A program made the translations under genes and the position numbers. Under the pieces are notes generated by a model. It did not search any database. It was not told the origin of the DNA and worked only from the letters and a program-made list of their open reading frames with translations. A stretch of DNA of 64,000 nt. Source: Gongronella butleri (Eukaryota; Mucoromycota; Mucoromycetes; Mucorales; Cunninghamellaceae). This document shows, piece by piece, positions 45,741 through 57,804 of the stretch (the first letter of the stretch is position 1; the number at the start of each line of letters is the position of its first letter). The stretch is from NCBI GenBank assembly GCA_025201375.1, contig JAIWZP010000004.1:62001-126000 (forward strand), written 5' to 3'.

Positions 45741-48633
45741 TCAAGGTTGATGGAAGAGCCAGTCACCGACGCCGCCAACAATTTGTCGCAATTGATCTCG
45801 CTTGCGTCTGGCTTGTGTATCCTGCATGCCTGATGTGGATGACGGTGGTGGTGAGGGAGCGGCGTGTGGATTTGCTGCGTATTGGTCAGTGGCTGCGCCT
45901 TTGATCAGGCCGCCCAGCATAGACTGGCCCTTTTTGGCACTCTGCAGCAGGCCCTGCCAGCTGGCATGGGTGCGCGGGTGCGAGGCCTCGGCCAATGGGT
46001 CGTCAAAGCGGCCGTGCTCGAGCTGGAGCATGATGGAGGGGTCGCAGTGGGTAATAGGGTGGGCTTGTTCGAGGGAGCGGTGGACAGCGAGGATGTCATG
46101 GGTATATTCGATGGGACACACGGTCAGGGCCATGGCGAGCGCGTCAATGCGGCGCCACGGATCGTCGTAGGCCTGCAGCTTGCCGAGATTGAAGCAAATC
46201 TGCCACGCCGCCTGGTGCACCTTGTCGACGTACGCTTGATCGTGGTGTTTGGACGTGGTGACGGCCTGCGCCTTTTCAATTGCCGCCTGACACAGGCGAT
46301 AGCACGTGCCGTACTCTTCGTCCACCATGGCCGCACCCGCCATCATCGCCAGCACCGTCACTTCCGCCAGTGGATCGTCCTTGTACCCAAGCTTGCCCGT
46401 CAGCTGCAATACCTCTTTGAATTGACGGTAAATACCCTTGCGTGTGTTCACCAATTTGGAGATCAAATCAAGCCGGTCCGTGCTCTGCCGCAGCTGGATC
46501 GGCATTAAACGCATCCCAGGCTTGTCAGACACTTGGTATACAGAAATCAGCATGTGCGTCGCCTCAATCAGATCCAATTCCTGCTGCACGCGTGGCGTGG
46601 GTGGCACCACGTGTAAACTAAAAAATCACCAAGAGGAATTGAAAAAAAAAACGAGAGGAATTGAGATGCCACGCTCTTTTTTTTCGACTTGTTTCTCCCT
46701 TCTCTTGTACGTACCAGTCCCAAGCCTTTTTCATGTTGCCTGTTTTCATGTTGCCGTTCATGGAATTATCAAAAAATTCTTGTTCGGCTTCAATGACCAA
46801 TTGCTCGGCGTGTTCGTGGTCGAGCAGTGGACGCGAACCAGCAAGCAGTTGTCTGGCCAATTGGAAGCGCGCAGACCGGAGGAGCGTAGTGTAAAAAATG
46901 TCGACAATGTCCTTTTCATCGACTTTTCCAAAGATGCCATTGCCATTGTCGTGGAGGCGCAGCATGTCGTCGAGAAGCTCACGCCAGTCATCGTCTTGGT
47001 CAAACTGGGCGCCGCCCGATTCGACGCCGCCGGCGGCCTGCGCGGCCATCTTGATGCACAGCTGACGCTGCTCACTCTGTGGGTGGTCGCTCAAGTACCA
47101 TTGGAGCGGGACAGATGCATGGTAGCGAGCAAGCACTTCGGCGGCCGTCAAATGCCATTGCAGCGTGTCCATCATCGTGGTCAGCCCGGATTTGCCCACC
47201 TCCTGCAGCGCCGTGAACAGGCCGAGTGGCGTGCCCGCAACAGCAACGAGCGATGCCATGTCCGGCGCGCCTTCATCGTCATTTTCGTCCAATTCGTCAA
47301 AAATGGGCAAACATTCAAACATGCGCACGAGGTCGGCCATGGCCCCGTCGCTCGCATACACCATGGCAAGCACCAGACGCGACAGGTCCGCGTCGTCGCG
47401 TACAATGCGTTCGTCCAACGAAAAAGTCGGCTTGGACGCCTCTAAAACGGCACAGGCCCAATCCAAATGATCCGGAGCCTGCTCCAACAGCCACCGGTAC
47501 AACAGAAAAACGAGCGGCTCGTCGTCTTCGTCGTCGTCGTCGTCATCCGGCTGCAAATGGCGCGAGCAATAATCCAGCCACGGCAGAACCAGGCGTCTCA
47601 TGTCCTGCACCACGGAATTCAGCGTCGTGCGCGTCAAAAAACCTTCCATGACGTCGAATGGCGACAAGGACGTGAAATCGTCAAGCTGCATGAACGCGTC
47701 TTCGGGTCGCGCCGCCGCATACACGTATTTGCATAGCCATTCGTATCGTTCAATCAGCGGATGCAGGGCCGGCACCCCCATGGCCGCTGCAAACCGCGCC
47801 AGACCAAGCGCGTGGCTGGAAAGCCCAATGTTGTCAATCGTCAGAATCCGCTCCAGGTACCATTGGCGGATGACCGCGGCCGTGGCAGGGTACGGCGTCG
47901 TTTTATATGGTAAATCCACAGGGAGCGCCAACACATCGGAAAACGCGTCCACAGGATCTTCGTCACGCCACGGCTGCTGGTCCCAAAGATCCTCGTGATC
48001 GCCAGACACATGTGGAAGATCAAAACTCGCGGGATCTACGGTTTCTGGAATTTGCGCGAGAATTGCCAGTCGATAGGGCAACAATTGCTTGCCGTGTCGC
48101 AAAAAAAGCGCGTCCAGCGCGCGTCGATCCTCGGCCTGCGCATACGACACCGCCTGTAACACGAGATCCGCGTATCGAAAAGCAGCAAAAGATCCAAAAT
48201 CGTCGGATGATCCATGAATGCTCTGCCACGTCTGCAGGCGGTCAAGATGATCGAGCAAATAAAAGCGTGCCCGCAGCCACGTCTTTTGCGTGTCGGTCCA
48301 TTCGCTCTTGTTGTCGCCTGCTTTGAGCAATGCCTCCGTCTGTTGCTGCGCCCGTGCGAGACCAACTTGCAAAAGTTGTTGCTGTACATCGGGCTGCGCA
48401 GCTGTCAAATCGAGCGCATACCCCACAACAAACGCATCGTCGTGAATCTTGTCGAGAAGGGCCACATCGCTCGCCGAAGGCCACATGCCACCGCCGTTCA
48501 CAAACCGAGCCTGCCATTGAGCCTTGTACACTACATCCGTGTCCACCTCCAGCTCTTTGCCAAGGTCAAGCGCAGACTGGTAGTGTCCCTGTTGCAGATG
48601 GTACACAAAGTCGCTTTGCAACGTCGTACCCAT
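45741..48633 (-). CDS. SEC39: Sec39-family (NBAS-like) tethering subunit
   Basis: Likely subunit of the Dsl1 complex, which tethers Golgi-derived COPI vesicles at the ER. Two exons on the minus strand, 46715-48633 and 45741-46617, 931 aa. The protein is all-helical with many short alpha-solenoid-like repeats and no membrane segment. The segment ATAAVIRQWYLERILTIDN followed by IGLSSHALGLARFA is the Sec39-domain landmark (Tyr-x2-Arg-Ile-x2-Ile-Asp then a run of Ala/Leu helices). An Asp/Glu tract lies near residue 370, and the C-terminus ends with a Pro/Ser-rich tail and a short basic helix. The ATG at 48633 is the first in the frame. The family is poorly conserved, so the call rests on fold-like pattern and length, and yeast Sec39 is shorter (about 700 residues). 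Confidence 0.7.
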
Positions 48634-49337
48634 AGGATGAACAAGGAAAAAAAAAAAGGCAGGACAAACGTGTTTAGGATTGCCCCGCGTGCGCCCCTCT
48701 ATCCATGTTTTTTAAAAGACCGCCTGGCCCGCACCCCCTTTTTTTTTTTTGTTCCCCAGCGCATCATCGTAGTCAGTCAATTCCATATTGTCTGCCATTT
48801 CCATGGTTTATTTTATGCATTGGGCGTCTGAACAAATATAATTCGAGGCAATTGCTTCATTTTTCTCTCTTTTTGCGGTTCAACGGGAAGATCATGGTAA
48901 AAATAGCTGTGTTTTCTGCACACAAAAAACATGTTTAGGTACACATTGACGAGCATTGGGACGTGTCACACGAGCCCACAACAGAAATCCTCGGCCGAGC
49001 CCGGTGGCCCACCAAAATGACTTTTCTCGCAGGCCAGGGAGCACTTGCGCAGCCCCGGAAGCATGATCCGTCTTGGCATTGATACGTGAGACATTTTCAA
49101 ATAATCATGACTTGAAATCGCAGGTAAGAACCGCCTTTTGTATTGGTTCCAACACACTGGAATGCGTCAAAATCGAGAAAAAGAAGGAGCAAGGCCGTTG
49201 CACCAACTTTAAAAAGAAAAATCGCATGAACAAATGTACGCAGCCACGCCATTTTCTGCAAAATATTTATTTTCGTTCTTGGATCAATCAATTCCCCCTC
49301 TCTTTTTTTTTTTTAAAAAAAAAACATCAAATTCATT
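48634..49337. other. divergent intergenic region
   Basis: No gene seen between the Sec39-family gene and the seven-helix protein. Contains T and A runs at 48739-48750 and 49305-49323. Confidence 0.5.
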
Positions 49338-50188
49338 ATGATACCTTACGTGTTTCATCTTTTCAACGGTAATATTGCTGTCAAGTCCATTGTGATCATT
49401 ACCTTGGTATGGTTGGCCCTGGCCCTGGGCCTTGCAGCCTGGCAAATGCAGAAATTCGTTGACTTTCGCGCCAAGCACACATTATACACCTTGCTGATTG
49501 TAATCACCGTAATGGCCGCCATTGCCCGCAGCATCCTGGTTGTACCCATTGTACTCAACGGCAACTTGACATACGGTGCCTTTATCATGCTGCAAGTCGC
49601 GCAACACATGCAAGATCTTGGCTTGAGCTTGCTCCCCATTGCTGCCGTGCACTTTTGCTTTATTGCGTTGGGGAAACGACTAGCCAGTGGCGTCGCGGGC
49701 TGGATTGTGATCCTGTCGTATCTGATGGCCATCGTCATCACTCTTGCTTGGATCGCCAACTTTTTCATCGTCTTTTACTTGATTAGTAACGCTCTTTTCT
49801 TTTGGTTCTGCGTCCCTTACATTTACTTTGGCGTGCGCTACTTCAAAGCCTTTGGTGCCACGTTTGCCCTGTATTGCTGCTTCCACGTGCTTGCCATTAT
49901 CTTCCATTCACCAACTACACTCCCGACTTTGATCAAAATCAAGCATTTTACGCCACTTTTTGCGTTTTGTATCTCCTGAGTCCCTGCTTTGCTATCACAA
50001 TCGCTTTGTTCGCAATACCATCCTGGAAGTCGAACCTTGACAAAGACACTATTGACAATTATGCATTGAACTATCACCCCGGAGCAAACGTCAATCATGT
50101 CCAACCTGAAGCGCCGCCTTACAAAGCGATTGAAACGCCAGAGAGCGGCTCAATAATCATGCCCAAGATCGAGGTAGTACCGAAATAA
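49338..50188 (+). CDS. seven-helix membrane protein with interrupted frame
   Basis: Not recognised. Starting at the ATG at 49338, about 190 codons encode six hydrophobic helices (for example IVIITLVWLALALGLAAW, YTLLIVITVMAAIARS, GWIVILSYLMAIVITLAWIA and LYCCFHVLAIIFHS). The frame then runs into a stop at 49977-49979, while the next frame (+2) continues naturally from about 49905 as YTPDFDQNQAFYATFCVLYL, a seventh helix, and a hydrophilic tail ending in TAA at 50186-50188. Either a one-base deletion near 49905, an assembly error, or a small unusual intron (a GT at 49852 to AG at 49944 keeps the phase but deletes helix 6) explains this. Joined, it would be about 280 residues with seven helices, as in GPCR-like or RTA1-like fungal proteins, but no family motif was found. 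Confidence 0.55.
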
Positions 50189-52080
50189 TAACTACCTACT
50201 GTAAAGAAATGCAATAAATGTCGTCGCGGTAATGGGCCATCATGGGCGGATCAAACGCTTTATTCGTGTGCAAAAGTCTTAAACGGTTGAAAATCGTGTT
50301 TTTGTGCATTTTCTCGGGCACTTGTTGAGATGCTGGCTGTTTTTTTTACGCTTGCGGAAGCTCAAATTTGTGATTGAGGACAGACAGACAGAGTCGAGCA
50401 GGCAAGGTGTCTGCTAGAACTGTCAAAGGCTTCTGTTGCATCTCTATCGAATGAGACCAGCTTCACCGATGGATGGCTAAAACTCGCAGAGAAAATCCAC
50501 TTTTTCATCAAAATCTTTGATCGCAATTTGCTCGACAACGGTCTAATAAACCTGTGATTTCATTGCAGTTTTGCTAATAAACAGGCGGGAAAAGCACCTA
50601 ATGGGATAACTTGTGGCGCGCTTGATTGCGTTTTAACTTTTTGCATTGATCATTTCACCAGGCTGCATCATCAGCGCACAAAAGTTGCAAAATAAAAAAA
50701 TACTGTAAAAAAATAAAAAAATAAAAAATCCATGCAATCCACCACCTTAATTTGGAATTGTCAAACCTTAAATTTTTGCAAAAAAATTCGCAGCAAAGTA
50801 GGCAATTTTCTCAGTCGATCGCCGTTCATGCGTCACTCTCTGGGCCTTTTTTCTTAAGTTGGGGCGACTTGGCATTTTGTCTGCCAATAGCAAATTGCCA
50901 GAGTCACCTTTTTGGGATGCATTGATCACTCGGAGTTCGAAATTTCCCAAATTTGGCATTTTCTGAGATTGAAATGTGTGACCCCTGAGTGACCCCTGAA
51001 TTTTTTAAAAGTGGTCGTAGCGCTTTGGGGGTTTAAGCTTTTTTATTGCAAATTTTGCGCTGAATCGATGCGACTATTTTTGAGCGGGCTCAACCACGCA
51101 GATGGACATTTGAATGCAAAATAGTACAAATGGAAGGTTTTGGTATTTTTGAGTTCAAAAAAAAATCGGGCGGGTCCGTCTTGAACTCTGGGTCGTGGTT
51201 TACCTATGCATTGACGCATTTTTCATCTGCGGGCAAGTAGGCTGTCTGGAGGCACAGCAAGCCGGCAAAGTTCGAAAAATACGCTTTCCAAAAACAATTC
51301 TTTATTTTGTGCAGGGTAGAAGTGCGCTGCTCGGTTGTTGTAATGGATAAAAACAGTATTTTGCCTCGACGAGGAGGACTTGAACCTGCGAGCAGCTGAG
51401 AGGGCGATTTACGGTACAGTATCTTAATTCATACTATAATAAAGGAAAGTCTTTGTAAAACGCAATGCAAACTGCAAAAACACTGGGAATCTCTGTTGTT
51501 GGCTCTCGTTGCAGGCACTGTGCAACTTTGAATCCAGCTTCAGGATTCGAGGATTGTGAGATGCAATGAGTCCCGTGTTGTGGAGTTCTGGACAATATTG
51601 AAGGTGAATTTGATGGCAAGCATGTTGACAATCATGGTTTTATCTGCAAACTACGATTGTCAGCGAATACGTAATCACTGCAGAGGCATGCCACTTGGGA
51701 AAAAAAAACTGGTTGATTTTTACGAGCGCTGTAGAATATGGGTGTGCCAAAATACCGCTGTGTTTTCTAATGACTCTACAACATTTTTAAACCTTTTGCA
51801 TATCATAAACGAATTCTCTTAAAGAGCGCGACTTGGCTTGTCCTTTAGTATAAACGTGCTTCTGAAGCTCGCTTAGCTACTGACGTTCATCCCTGAGCAC
51901 CAAAGTCATCCCAGTTGATTGTATTTGAAAGGATGGTCAATTGCAATGGGCACGAAAATACAAAAATACGCGAAAAAGTTGCACCATGTGACACCAGCGC
52001 GCAGGAATAAATTTCACTCCGCTTGGGTTTTTTTTCGTTTCTTCCACTTTTTTCACTCCCCTTTTTGCTGCCGATCAACT
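50189..52080. repeat. gene-poor tract with repeat blocks B and C
   Basis: No gene. Block B (also near 23590, 24730 and 30210) lies at about 50440-50640, and family C copy 2 at about 50620-51180 (TTCTCAGTCGATCGCCGTTC near 50810, GATGCATTGATCACTCGGAG near 50917). Around 51370-51440 the minus strand reads GGTTCAAGTCC, a B-box-like element, followed by a T run, resembling the 3' half of a tRNA or tRNA-derived repeat. Three TACAGTA/TACTGTA heptamers occur (about 50195, 50701 and 51413). The last 100 bases are leader sequence of SWC4. Confidence 0.65.
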
Positions 52081-53896
52081 ATGAGTGGTTCAGACATTCG
52101 CGACATTCTTGAGCTAGGCAAGCCGACTGAGAAGGACAAACAAGCAAAGCGGCCAAAGCAAGCGATTGAAAAGCGTCCAGGTAAAAAGAAAACGTAGGGC
52201 CTTCATTTTGCATCTCATGAGCTGATCTTTTGCTGTCGATTTAGAGGGGATCAGTCGCGAATTGTACTCTTTGATAGGCGGTCCGCCTCCCGCGTCCTTG
52301 TTGCAGCCTACATACAAGGCCAAATTCAGTGCTAAAAAGAAAGCCGTGCCTTGGTAAGCCGAGCATGCTGCGAGAAAGAGAGTCAGGAGCCCAAACGCGA
52401 CTAGATTCTCAGACAAATCTCGAAAATGATAGGATCACGTCGACATTCAGCAATCCGGCGCGCAGTGATGACCTACAGCTGTCGCATTGGATCAAAGCGA
52501 CCGAGGCCGACCAGCCAGGTAAAGGTCAAGGCGCGATGAATGCGTCAGGAGCGGGGCCAAATCAGCAGAAAATTGACACGCGATTTTATTTTTCATTTTT
52601 TTTCGCAGGATACCCCTTTTGCCGCATCGACACGCCACCCGATATGATTCACTATACCAACGAGGAGTACGAAGAACACCTACGAGGTGAGTGGTCACTA
52701 TGCATTGGTAGCCATCTGGGCTCATTTTTTTTCAATTTTTTCGTTTTTGTGGCAGATCATTCGTGGTCCAAGCAGGAAACAGACTATTTGATGGGACTCT
52801 GCGACAAGTACGACCTCAAGTTCCAGGTGATTGCCGACCGATTTGAGTTTGATGCGCAGCGCCCACGATCAATTGAGGTATGTCAGTGTCCATTCGCACT
52901 CGATCGCTGACAACTTCCTTTTTCTGATCAATGCAGGACATCAAAGAGCGCTTTTACGACGTGCAGACGATCCTCCACCAGCTACGCGGCGAGCCTTTTT
53001 ATCACAATTTCAACAAGGAGCACGAATTAAAGCGCAAACATGCGCGACGAATGCTGTATACACGGACCAAGGAAGAAAAAGAAGAGGAGGACTATGTGCT
53101 TGCCCAAGTTCAGCGAATCGACCACCAGCGCAGCAAGCTGGCAAAGGAGCGTGAGATGGTTCAGACCCTGCTCGAACAGGACGAAAAGCGACAGCAAGCA
53201 TTGACACCGCTCACCAAGAAAGGCAAATCCAAAAAAGACGTCGCTCCAAAAGAAAAAGGAAAGGTAAGCAAATGGAAAAAAAAGGCAAAAACAATTCCTC
53301 ATGCACACGCGCCTTTTTGCTGACTTTTTTTCCAGCGGAAACGGAAACAAGACAACAAAGATGGTAGGACGAACGTGCGGCAGAGAAAGGGGAGGGCGGA
53401 AAAAGGGTTAACAATGGGACGTCCTTGTTTGTTTGAAATAGACGTCTCTGTCGATCCCAAGACTCGGATGCCACCCGGCGTGTATGTGCAAAGCGAGCGA
53501 CTCGCCCTTGTGAAGCCGCACCTGCAGACAAAGTCATTCAAGATCCTTAATGAATTGGGCATAGGTAAAACACGTAAAAAAGAGGACGCAGCATGTATTT
53601 AATGCATGATTTTTTTTATTATTTTTAAATTTGTCTTTGTTAGGAATCCGCCCCGTGATGCCCACGGCTGCCATTGGTGAACGATTCGACGCGCTGGTGC
53701 ATTCGGTTACTACCCTGTTGGAACTGAAAAAAGTCGTGGATAAAATGGAAATAGAACACCGCATTTCTCAGGTACACGCGTCGCAAAAGAGAAAAAAAAA
53801 AGAGAGCGACATGGGGTCCCTGACTCTTTTATTTTTTTTCCCCCGCTGACGTAGAAGCGGCAACGAGTCCAGGACACGGTGGCGCACAGCCAGTGA
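52081..53896 (+). CDS. SWC4: SWR1/NuA4 complex subunit Swc4 (DMAP1 homologue)
   Basis: Shared subunit of the SWR1 chromatin remodeller and NuA4 acetyltransferase. Ten exons: 52081-52180, 52245-52353, 52433-52518, 52609-52686, 52756-52877, 52937-53263, 53336-53363, 53442-53564, 53644-53771, 53855-53896; all phases close to 380 aa. It starts with MSGSDIRDILELGKP, the family's N-terminus. Residues about 120-185 form the SANT/Myb-like DNA- or histone-binding region: YTNEEYEEHLRDHSWSKQE then TDYLMGLCDKYDLKFQVIADRF. A coiled, Lys/Glu-rich segment follows (HELKRKHARRMLYTRTKEEK), and the C-terminal DMAP1 domain carries LGIGIRPVMPTAAIGERFD. Exon 7 is only 28 nt. The first exon's ATG at 52081 opens this conserved start. 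The protein is shorter than yeast Swc4 (476 aa), mainly in the linker. Confidence 0.94.
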
Positions 53897-54273
53897 CACG
53901 GTGCACGTGAATTGGCTGCCCGACAGCTGGGGCTGACATGGAAAAAGACGCGTTGATGCGAGCGCTTTTGGCATGATCCCTTTTTTGTTGTTGTGGCACA
54001 AGTGAACCTTGTCTGTGTTGTCTTTTTGCTCTTTGGATCCACCATCATCCTGTCCATATTGCCTGTGCAAAACGGATTTGGGAGATGGAGGTCGAAAAAA
54101 AAACAAGCAATAAAAAAATGGTGCCTGCCCCTGCTTTTTCTTTTTCTCTTTTTTTTTCTTTCTTTTCTTTGGTTTTCTTTCCCCTCCCCCCTTGTCTCCC
54201 TTTTTTTTCCACCCTTCTCTTCCTCTCTTTTTTATCTTTTTTTTTTTTTTTTATCTTTTCCCACTTTTATATC
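53897..54273. other. intergenic region before the coiled-coil protein
   Basis: Nothing recognised. From about 54130 to 54265 the sequence is an almost pure pyrimidine tract leading to the ATG at 54274, a pattern shared with other leaders in this window. Confidence 0.5.
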
Positions 54274-55676
54274 ATGCTATTACACAGCCAAGGGCCTCAG
54301 CTGCCAACGTCGCCCCCAACGTCGCCGACAGTGCCCAAAGCTGTCAATATTATACGTCCCTCTGCGTGGCAGCGCCACAGCTCGTCGTATTCCAGTTGCT
54401 CGACCTCATCTTCGTCGCCGTCCACTATTTCGACGCTGTCAGGCGGCTCCGGCAATACGCACCGCTTGAACACAACTTTATTCAACACCCTGGCCCCTTT
54501 TCAAGCCTCCCCTTGGTTCAAGTCAACCCCCATGCGCCAAAATTTTTTTCGTGTACTACCACCTCATAGACCGGACCTTGAAGCGCCTGATCATTCGCAA
54601 ACAGCTCATGGCCAGCAAGCCGAGGACGATGATGACGATTATGACAGCATTGACGGCGACACGGACGACGACGACCGCGCAGAGGTCGATGACGACGACG
54701 AGAACGACGATGAAAACGACATCAATGACATCGACAGCGAATCAGACGACGACAATGCACGCCATGGCGGCATGAAAATCGTCGCAAAGGTGAAAAATGG
54801 CACCATTATGAATGGCCGCGGCGAGCTTGTCAATCGTGTCAATGACGAAGATGCCCGAGCAAACCGCAAGGTATGAAAGTAGGAGACCAAAATGCCATTG
54901 GCATCATTCATCACCTCTTTTTTTTTTTTCTTTTTTTTCTTTTTTATACTAGATTGCCGACTTGGAAATCGAAAAAGCGAGTCTTTTGACCCTCAACGCC
55001 ACTCTCGAATCCAAGGTCAAGCAACAGGCAGATCGCATCGCAGAGTTGGAAAAGCAGCTACACATGTAAAAAAAAAAAAAAGCTAAAAATCGTAGATGTC
55101 CCCCTCTCCTTACTTTTTTTCTTTAAAAATGTAGGAATGACTGGCCATTGTCACCTGTTTCGGAGAAAGACATGGGCAAGGTAAGAAGAGCTGCATAGTT
55201 GCCCCCGCCCCCTATTTCTCCCGCTCCATCCCGATGACTGATCACTTTTTTTGACTCATCAGGAACATGCGCTTGAACAACTGCTTAGCAATGAATTGAC
55301 GGAAGACGAGGTCGCGAATGACCTTGTATTCCAGCGGCTACGGACGATGTTGATGGGCTTGATTGAGCAGGCCGAGGTTGCCGTGCGACAAAAGTCAAAA
55401 GCAACAGGGCGCGTCCTGACAAACTATACCCGCGTCGCGGATGCGAACCAGCCAATGTCCATGTCCATGCCCATGATCCAGCCCATGCCTTCCATCGCCA
55501 CATGTCCACGTAAACGCACGTCTATGCAGCGCTCACTCTCACGTCAATCGTCGCCGGCCGTCATGGTCACAACCACGTCCATTCGCCCAGCATCGCCCAC
55601 GCAAAACGCAAGACCAATGCAGCGCTCATTCACAGCACGACCCAAATCTGTCCATGCACCCAAATGGTACAATTGA
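54274..55676 (+). CDS. unrecognised coiled-coil protein with acidic segment
   Basis: Four exons: 54274-54870, 54953-55065, 55135-55180, 55263-55676; 389 aa in consistent phase, so it is a real gene. Order of features: Ser/Thr/Pro-rich N-terminus (first 100 residues); a short segment NFFRVLPPHRPDLEAPDHSQ; a very acidic Asp/Glu/Asn stretch about residues 115-160; GMKIVAKVKNGTIMNGRGEL; then a leucine-zipper-like coiled coil ADLEIEKASLLTLNATLES; and a helical ALEQLLSNELTEDEVANDL block followed by RLRTMLMGLIEQAEVAVRQ. The C-terminus is Arg/Ser/Met-rich and disordered. There is no signal or membrane segment. It may be a cytoskeletal or septation-type scaffold, but no function is claimed. Confidence 0.75.
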
Positions 55677-56125
55677 TCCTCTCCCCTCCCACCTCTTTCA
55701 CTTTCTCCCTATTATTGTATGTGTATGCCCCCTTCCTCTCCCTTGACACTCATCTTTCATTCATTTCGTACATTTGCCCCCCTCTCCATCCCTTCAGCAC
55801 AGACACACCCGTCCCCTCTTTTTTTCTTCCTTCTCCCTTCCTCCAACTCGCTCTCTGTCCCATTGACAGCTCCAATTGCCCACCCATAACGCCCCTTTTT
55901 TTAAATTGCTGAAAAATACCTTCCTTTTGCATCCTCCAGTCATTACATCCTATTCCCCCCTCTTCTATCCTCACTTTTTGCTTGCTCTCATACCAATAAC
56001 TTGTACTATTTTCTCGTGTATATTTGCTTTTTTGGCTCGGTCTTTAGTGCTCCAGCCGTCCCCATGCCCTCGAAACCAGCGAATTAAAAAGAAAACCCGG
56101 TTTTTATTCCCATTCAAGTTTGTTT
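55677..56125. other. pyrimidine-rich convergent 3' region
   Basis: The gap between two convergent genes. About 55677-56060 is strongly C/T-rich on the plus strand (runs such as CTCTCCCTTGAC, CCCCCCTCTCC), unlike the A/T-run intergenic DNA elsewhere. It would form the 3' untranslated region of the coiled-coil gene on one strand and purine-rich transcript of ZWF1 on the other. Confidence 0.5.
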
Positions 56126-57804
56126 TTATGCCTGTCTTTTGACGCTCTGCACGGGCCACTCGTAGTGCATGGTGGAGCGGTCGTAGCCATAGCGACGGAC
56201 AAAGGCGTCGAGTGCATCAGGACCGCGGGAGCCGTAAATATACGAATGAATGTCCAGGGTGGAGCTGGGGTCGTCAATTTGGTGCAGCAGCGGCGTAAAG
56301 ATTTTCCACGAGGCGTCTAGCTCGTCATGGCGCACAAAATTGGAATGGTCGTTGCGCAAAACGTCGAGGATCAATGATTCATACGCGTCGGGGATGTGCA
56401 GATCCGTGTATCGCTCCTTGTACGACAGATCAAGCTCCGTCTGGATCGTCTGATAAGACAGCCCCGGAAGCTTGTTGTTGAATTTCATATAAACAGCTAG
56501 AAAATGGCAAGAAAAAAAAATGAGATTCGCGGTCCACGCGCTTTTTTTTTGATTTTTGATTTTTCCCCCCTACCTTCGTTGGGTTGCACGCGCAGCACCA
56601 TCTCATTGCGCGCCGCGCCGCGGTAAATGTTGCCTGCGACGTTGCGGAATTGGATGCGCACCTCGACTTTGGCGGTGTCCAGGGCCTTGCCGGCCTTGAG
56701 GATAAACGGCACACCTTCCCAGCGTTCGTTTTGCACCCAGAGCACGGTGGCGGCAAAGGTGGGCGTCTTGCTCTGCTTGTTTTGGAGTGAATCGTCTTCC
56801 AAGTAGCCGGGTTTACCCTTGTCATTGCCGACGTATTGGCCAAGCAGCGTGTCCTCCAAGGAAATAGGTGGAATGCACCGCAGCACCTTGACCTTTTCGT
56901 CACGGATCGCCTCGCTGTCCGTGGAAATGGGCGGCTCCATCGCAATGAGCGTCAGCACTTGCAGCAAATGGTTCTGCATCACGTCGCGAATAATGCCAAA
57001 TTCATCAAAATAGCCGCCGCGGCCCTCGGTGCCAAAGGGCTCTTTAAACGTGATTTGCACATTGTCGACGTGCATTCGATTCCAAATTTGCGAAAAGAAA
57101 ATGTTGGCAAAGCGCATGGTCATGACGTTCTTCACCATTTCTTTTCCCAGGTAATGATCAATGCGATAAATCTCGGATTCCGCGAACAATTGGCCCAAAG
57201 ACGCGCCAAGCGCGCGCGACGACGCCAAATCCTTGCCAAATGGCTTCTCGACAATGATACGGTTCGTGCCCGATGCCGCGTACGCGTGCTGCTTGAGGTT
57301 CGTCGCCACAGGCACAAAAACGGACGGCGGCAGCGCCATGTAAAACACACGATGGCTAACCGACTCTTCCCACGCCAACATCTGCTCGTTCAGCGCCTGG
57401 AAGCCCTCGGGCGCGTCGTAGCTGCCTGACAGGTACGTCAGCCGCGTCTTGAACAGCTTCAATTCCTCGTCATCGCCTTCCACCTTGATGTACTGCGTCA
57501 CCCGTTGCAAAAAATCGTCATGCGTCATCTGACTGCGCGCGTATCCGACAATCCGCGTGTGTGCCGGTAACAGCTTGCTACGGTAGAGTCCAAAGAGCGC
57601 AGGAAACGTCTTTTTCTTCGCGAGGTCGCCAGACGCTCCGAGCACTGGCACGCCAAATAAAAAACAAAAAATCATAAGAAACACGCTAAACGCGCCCCAT
57701 TTTACACGCGTCACAACCCTTTTTGTTCACATACCGACAATGGTGACCGAGCCGTTCAGCTCCTTGCTGACTTGTTCGCGCATAAGTTGCAAAGCATCCG
57801 CCAT
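56126..57804 (-). CDS. ZWF1: glucose-6-phosphate 1-dehydrogenase
   Basis: First enzyme of the oxidative pentose phosphate pathway, cytosolic, making NADPH. Three exons on the minus strand: 57735-57804, 56574-57644, 56126-56496; 503 aa, the family's usual length. Motifs: the NADP-binding VVLGASGDLAKKKTFPALF (with the intron inside the first strand), EKPFGKDLASS, the active-site RIDHYLGKEMVKN containing the catalytic His and Lys, DNVQITFKEPFGTEGRGGY, and, after the second intron, QPNEAVYMKFNNKLPG and the C-terminal DAYESLILDVLRND. The start at 57804 gives a 23-residue leader before the nucleotide-binding fold, as is common in fungi. Upstream bases 57805 on are promoter sequence. Confidence 0.97.
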
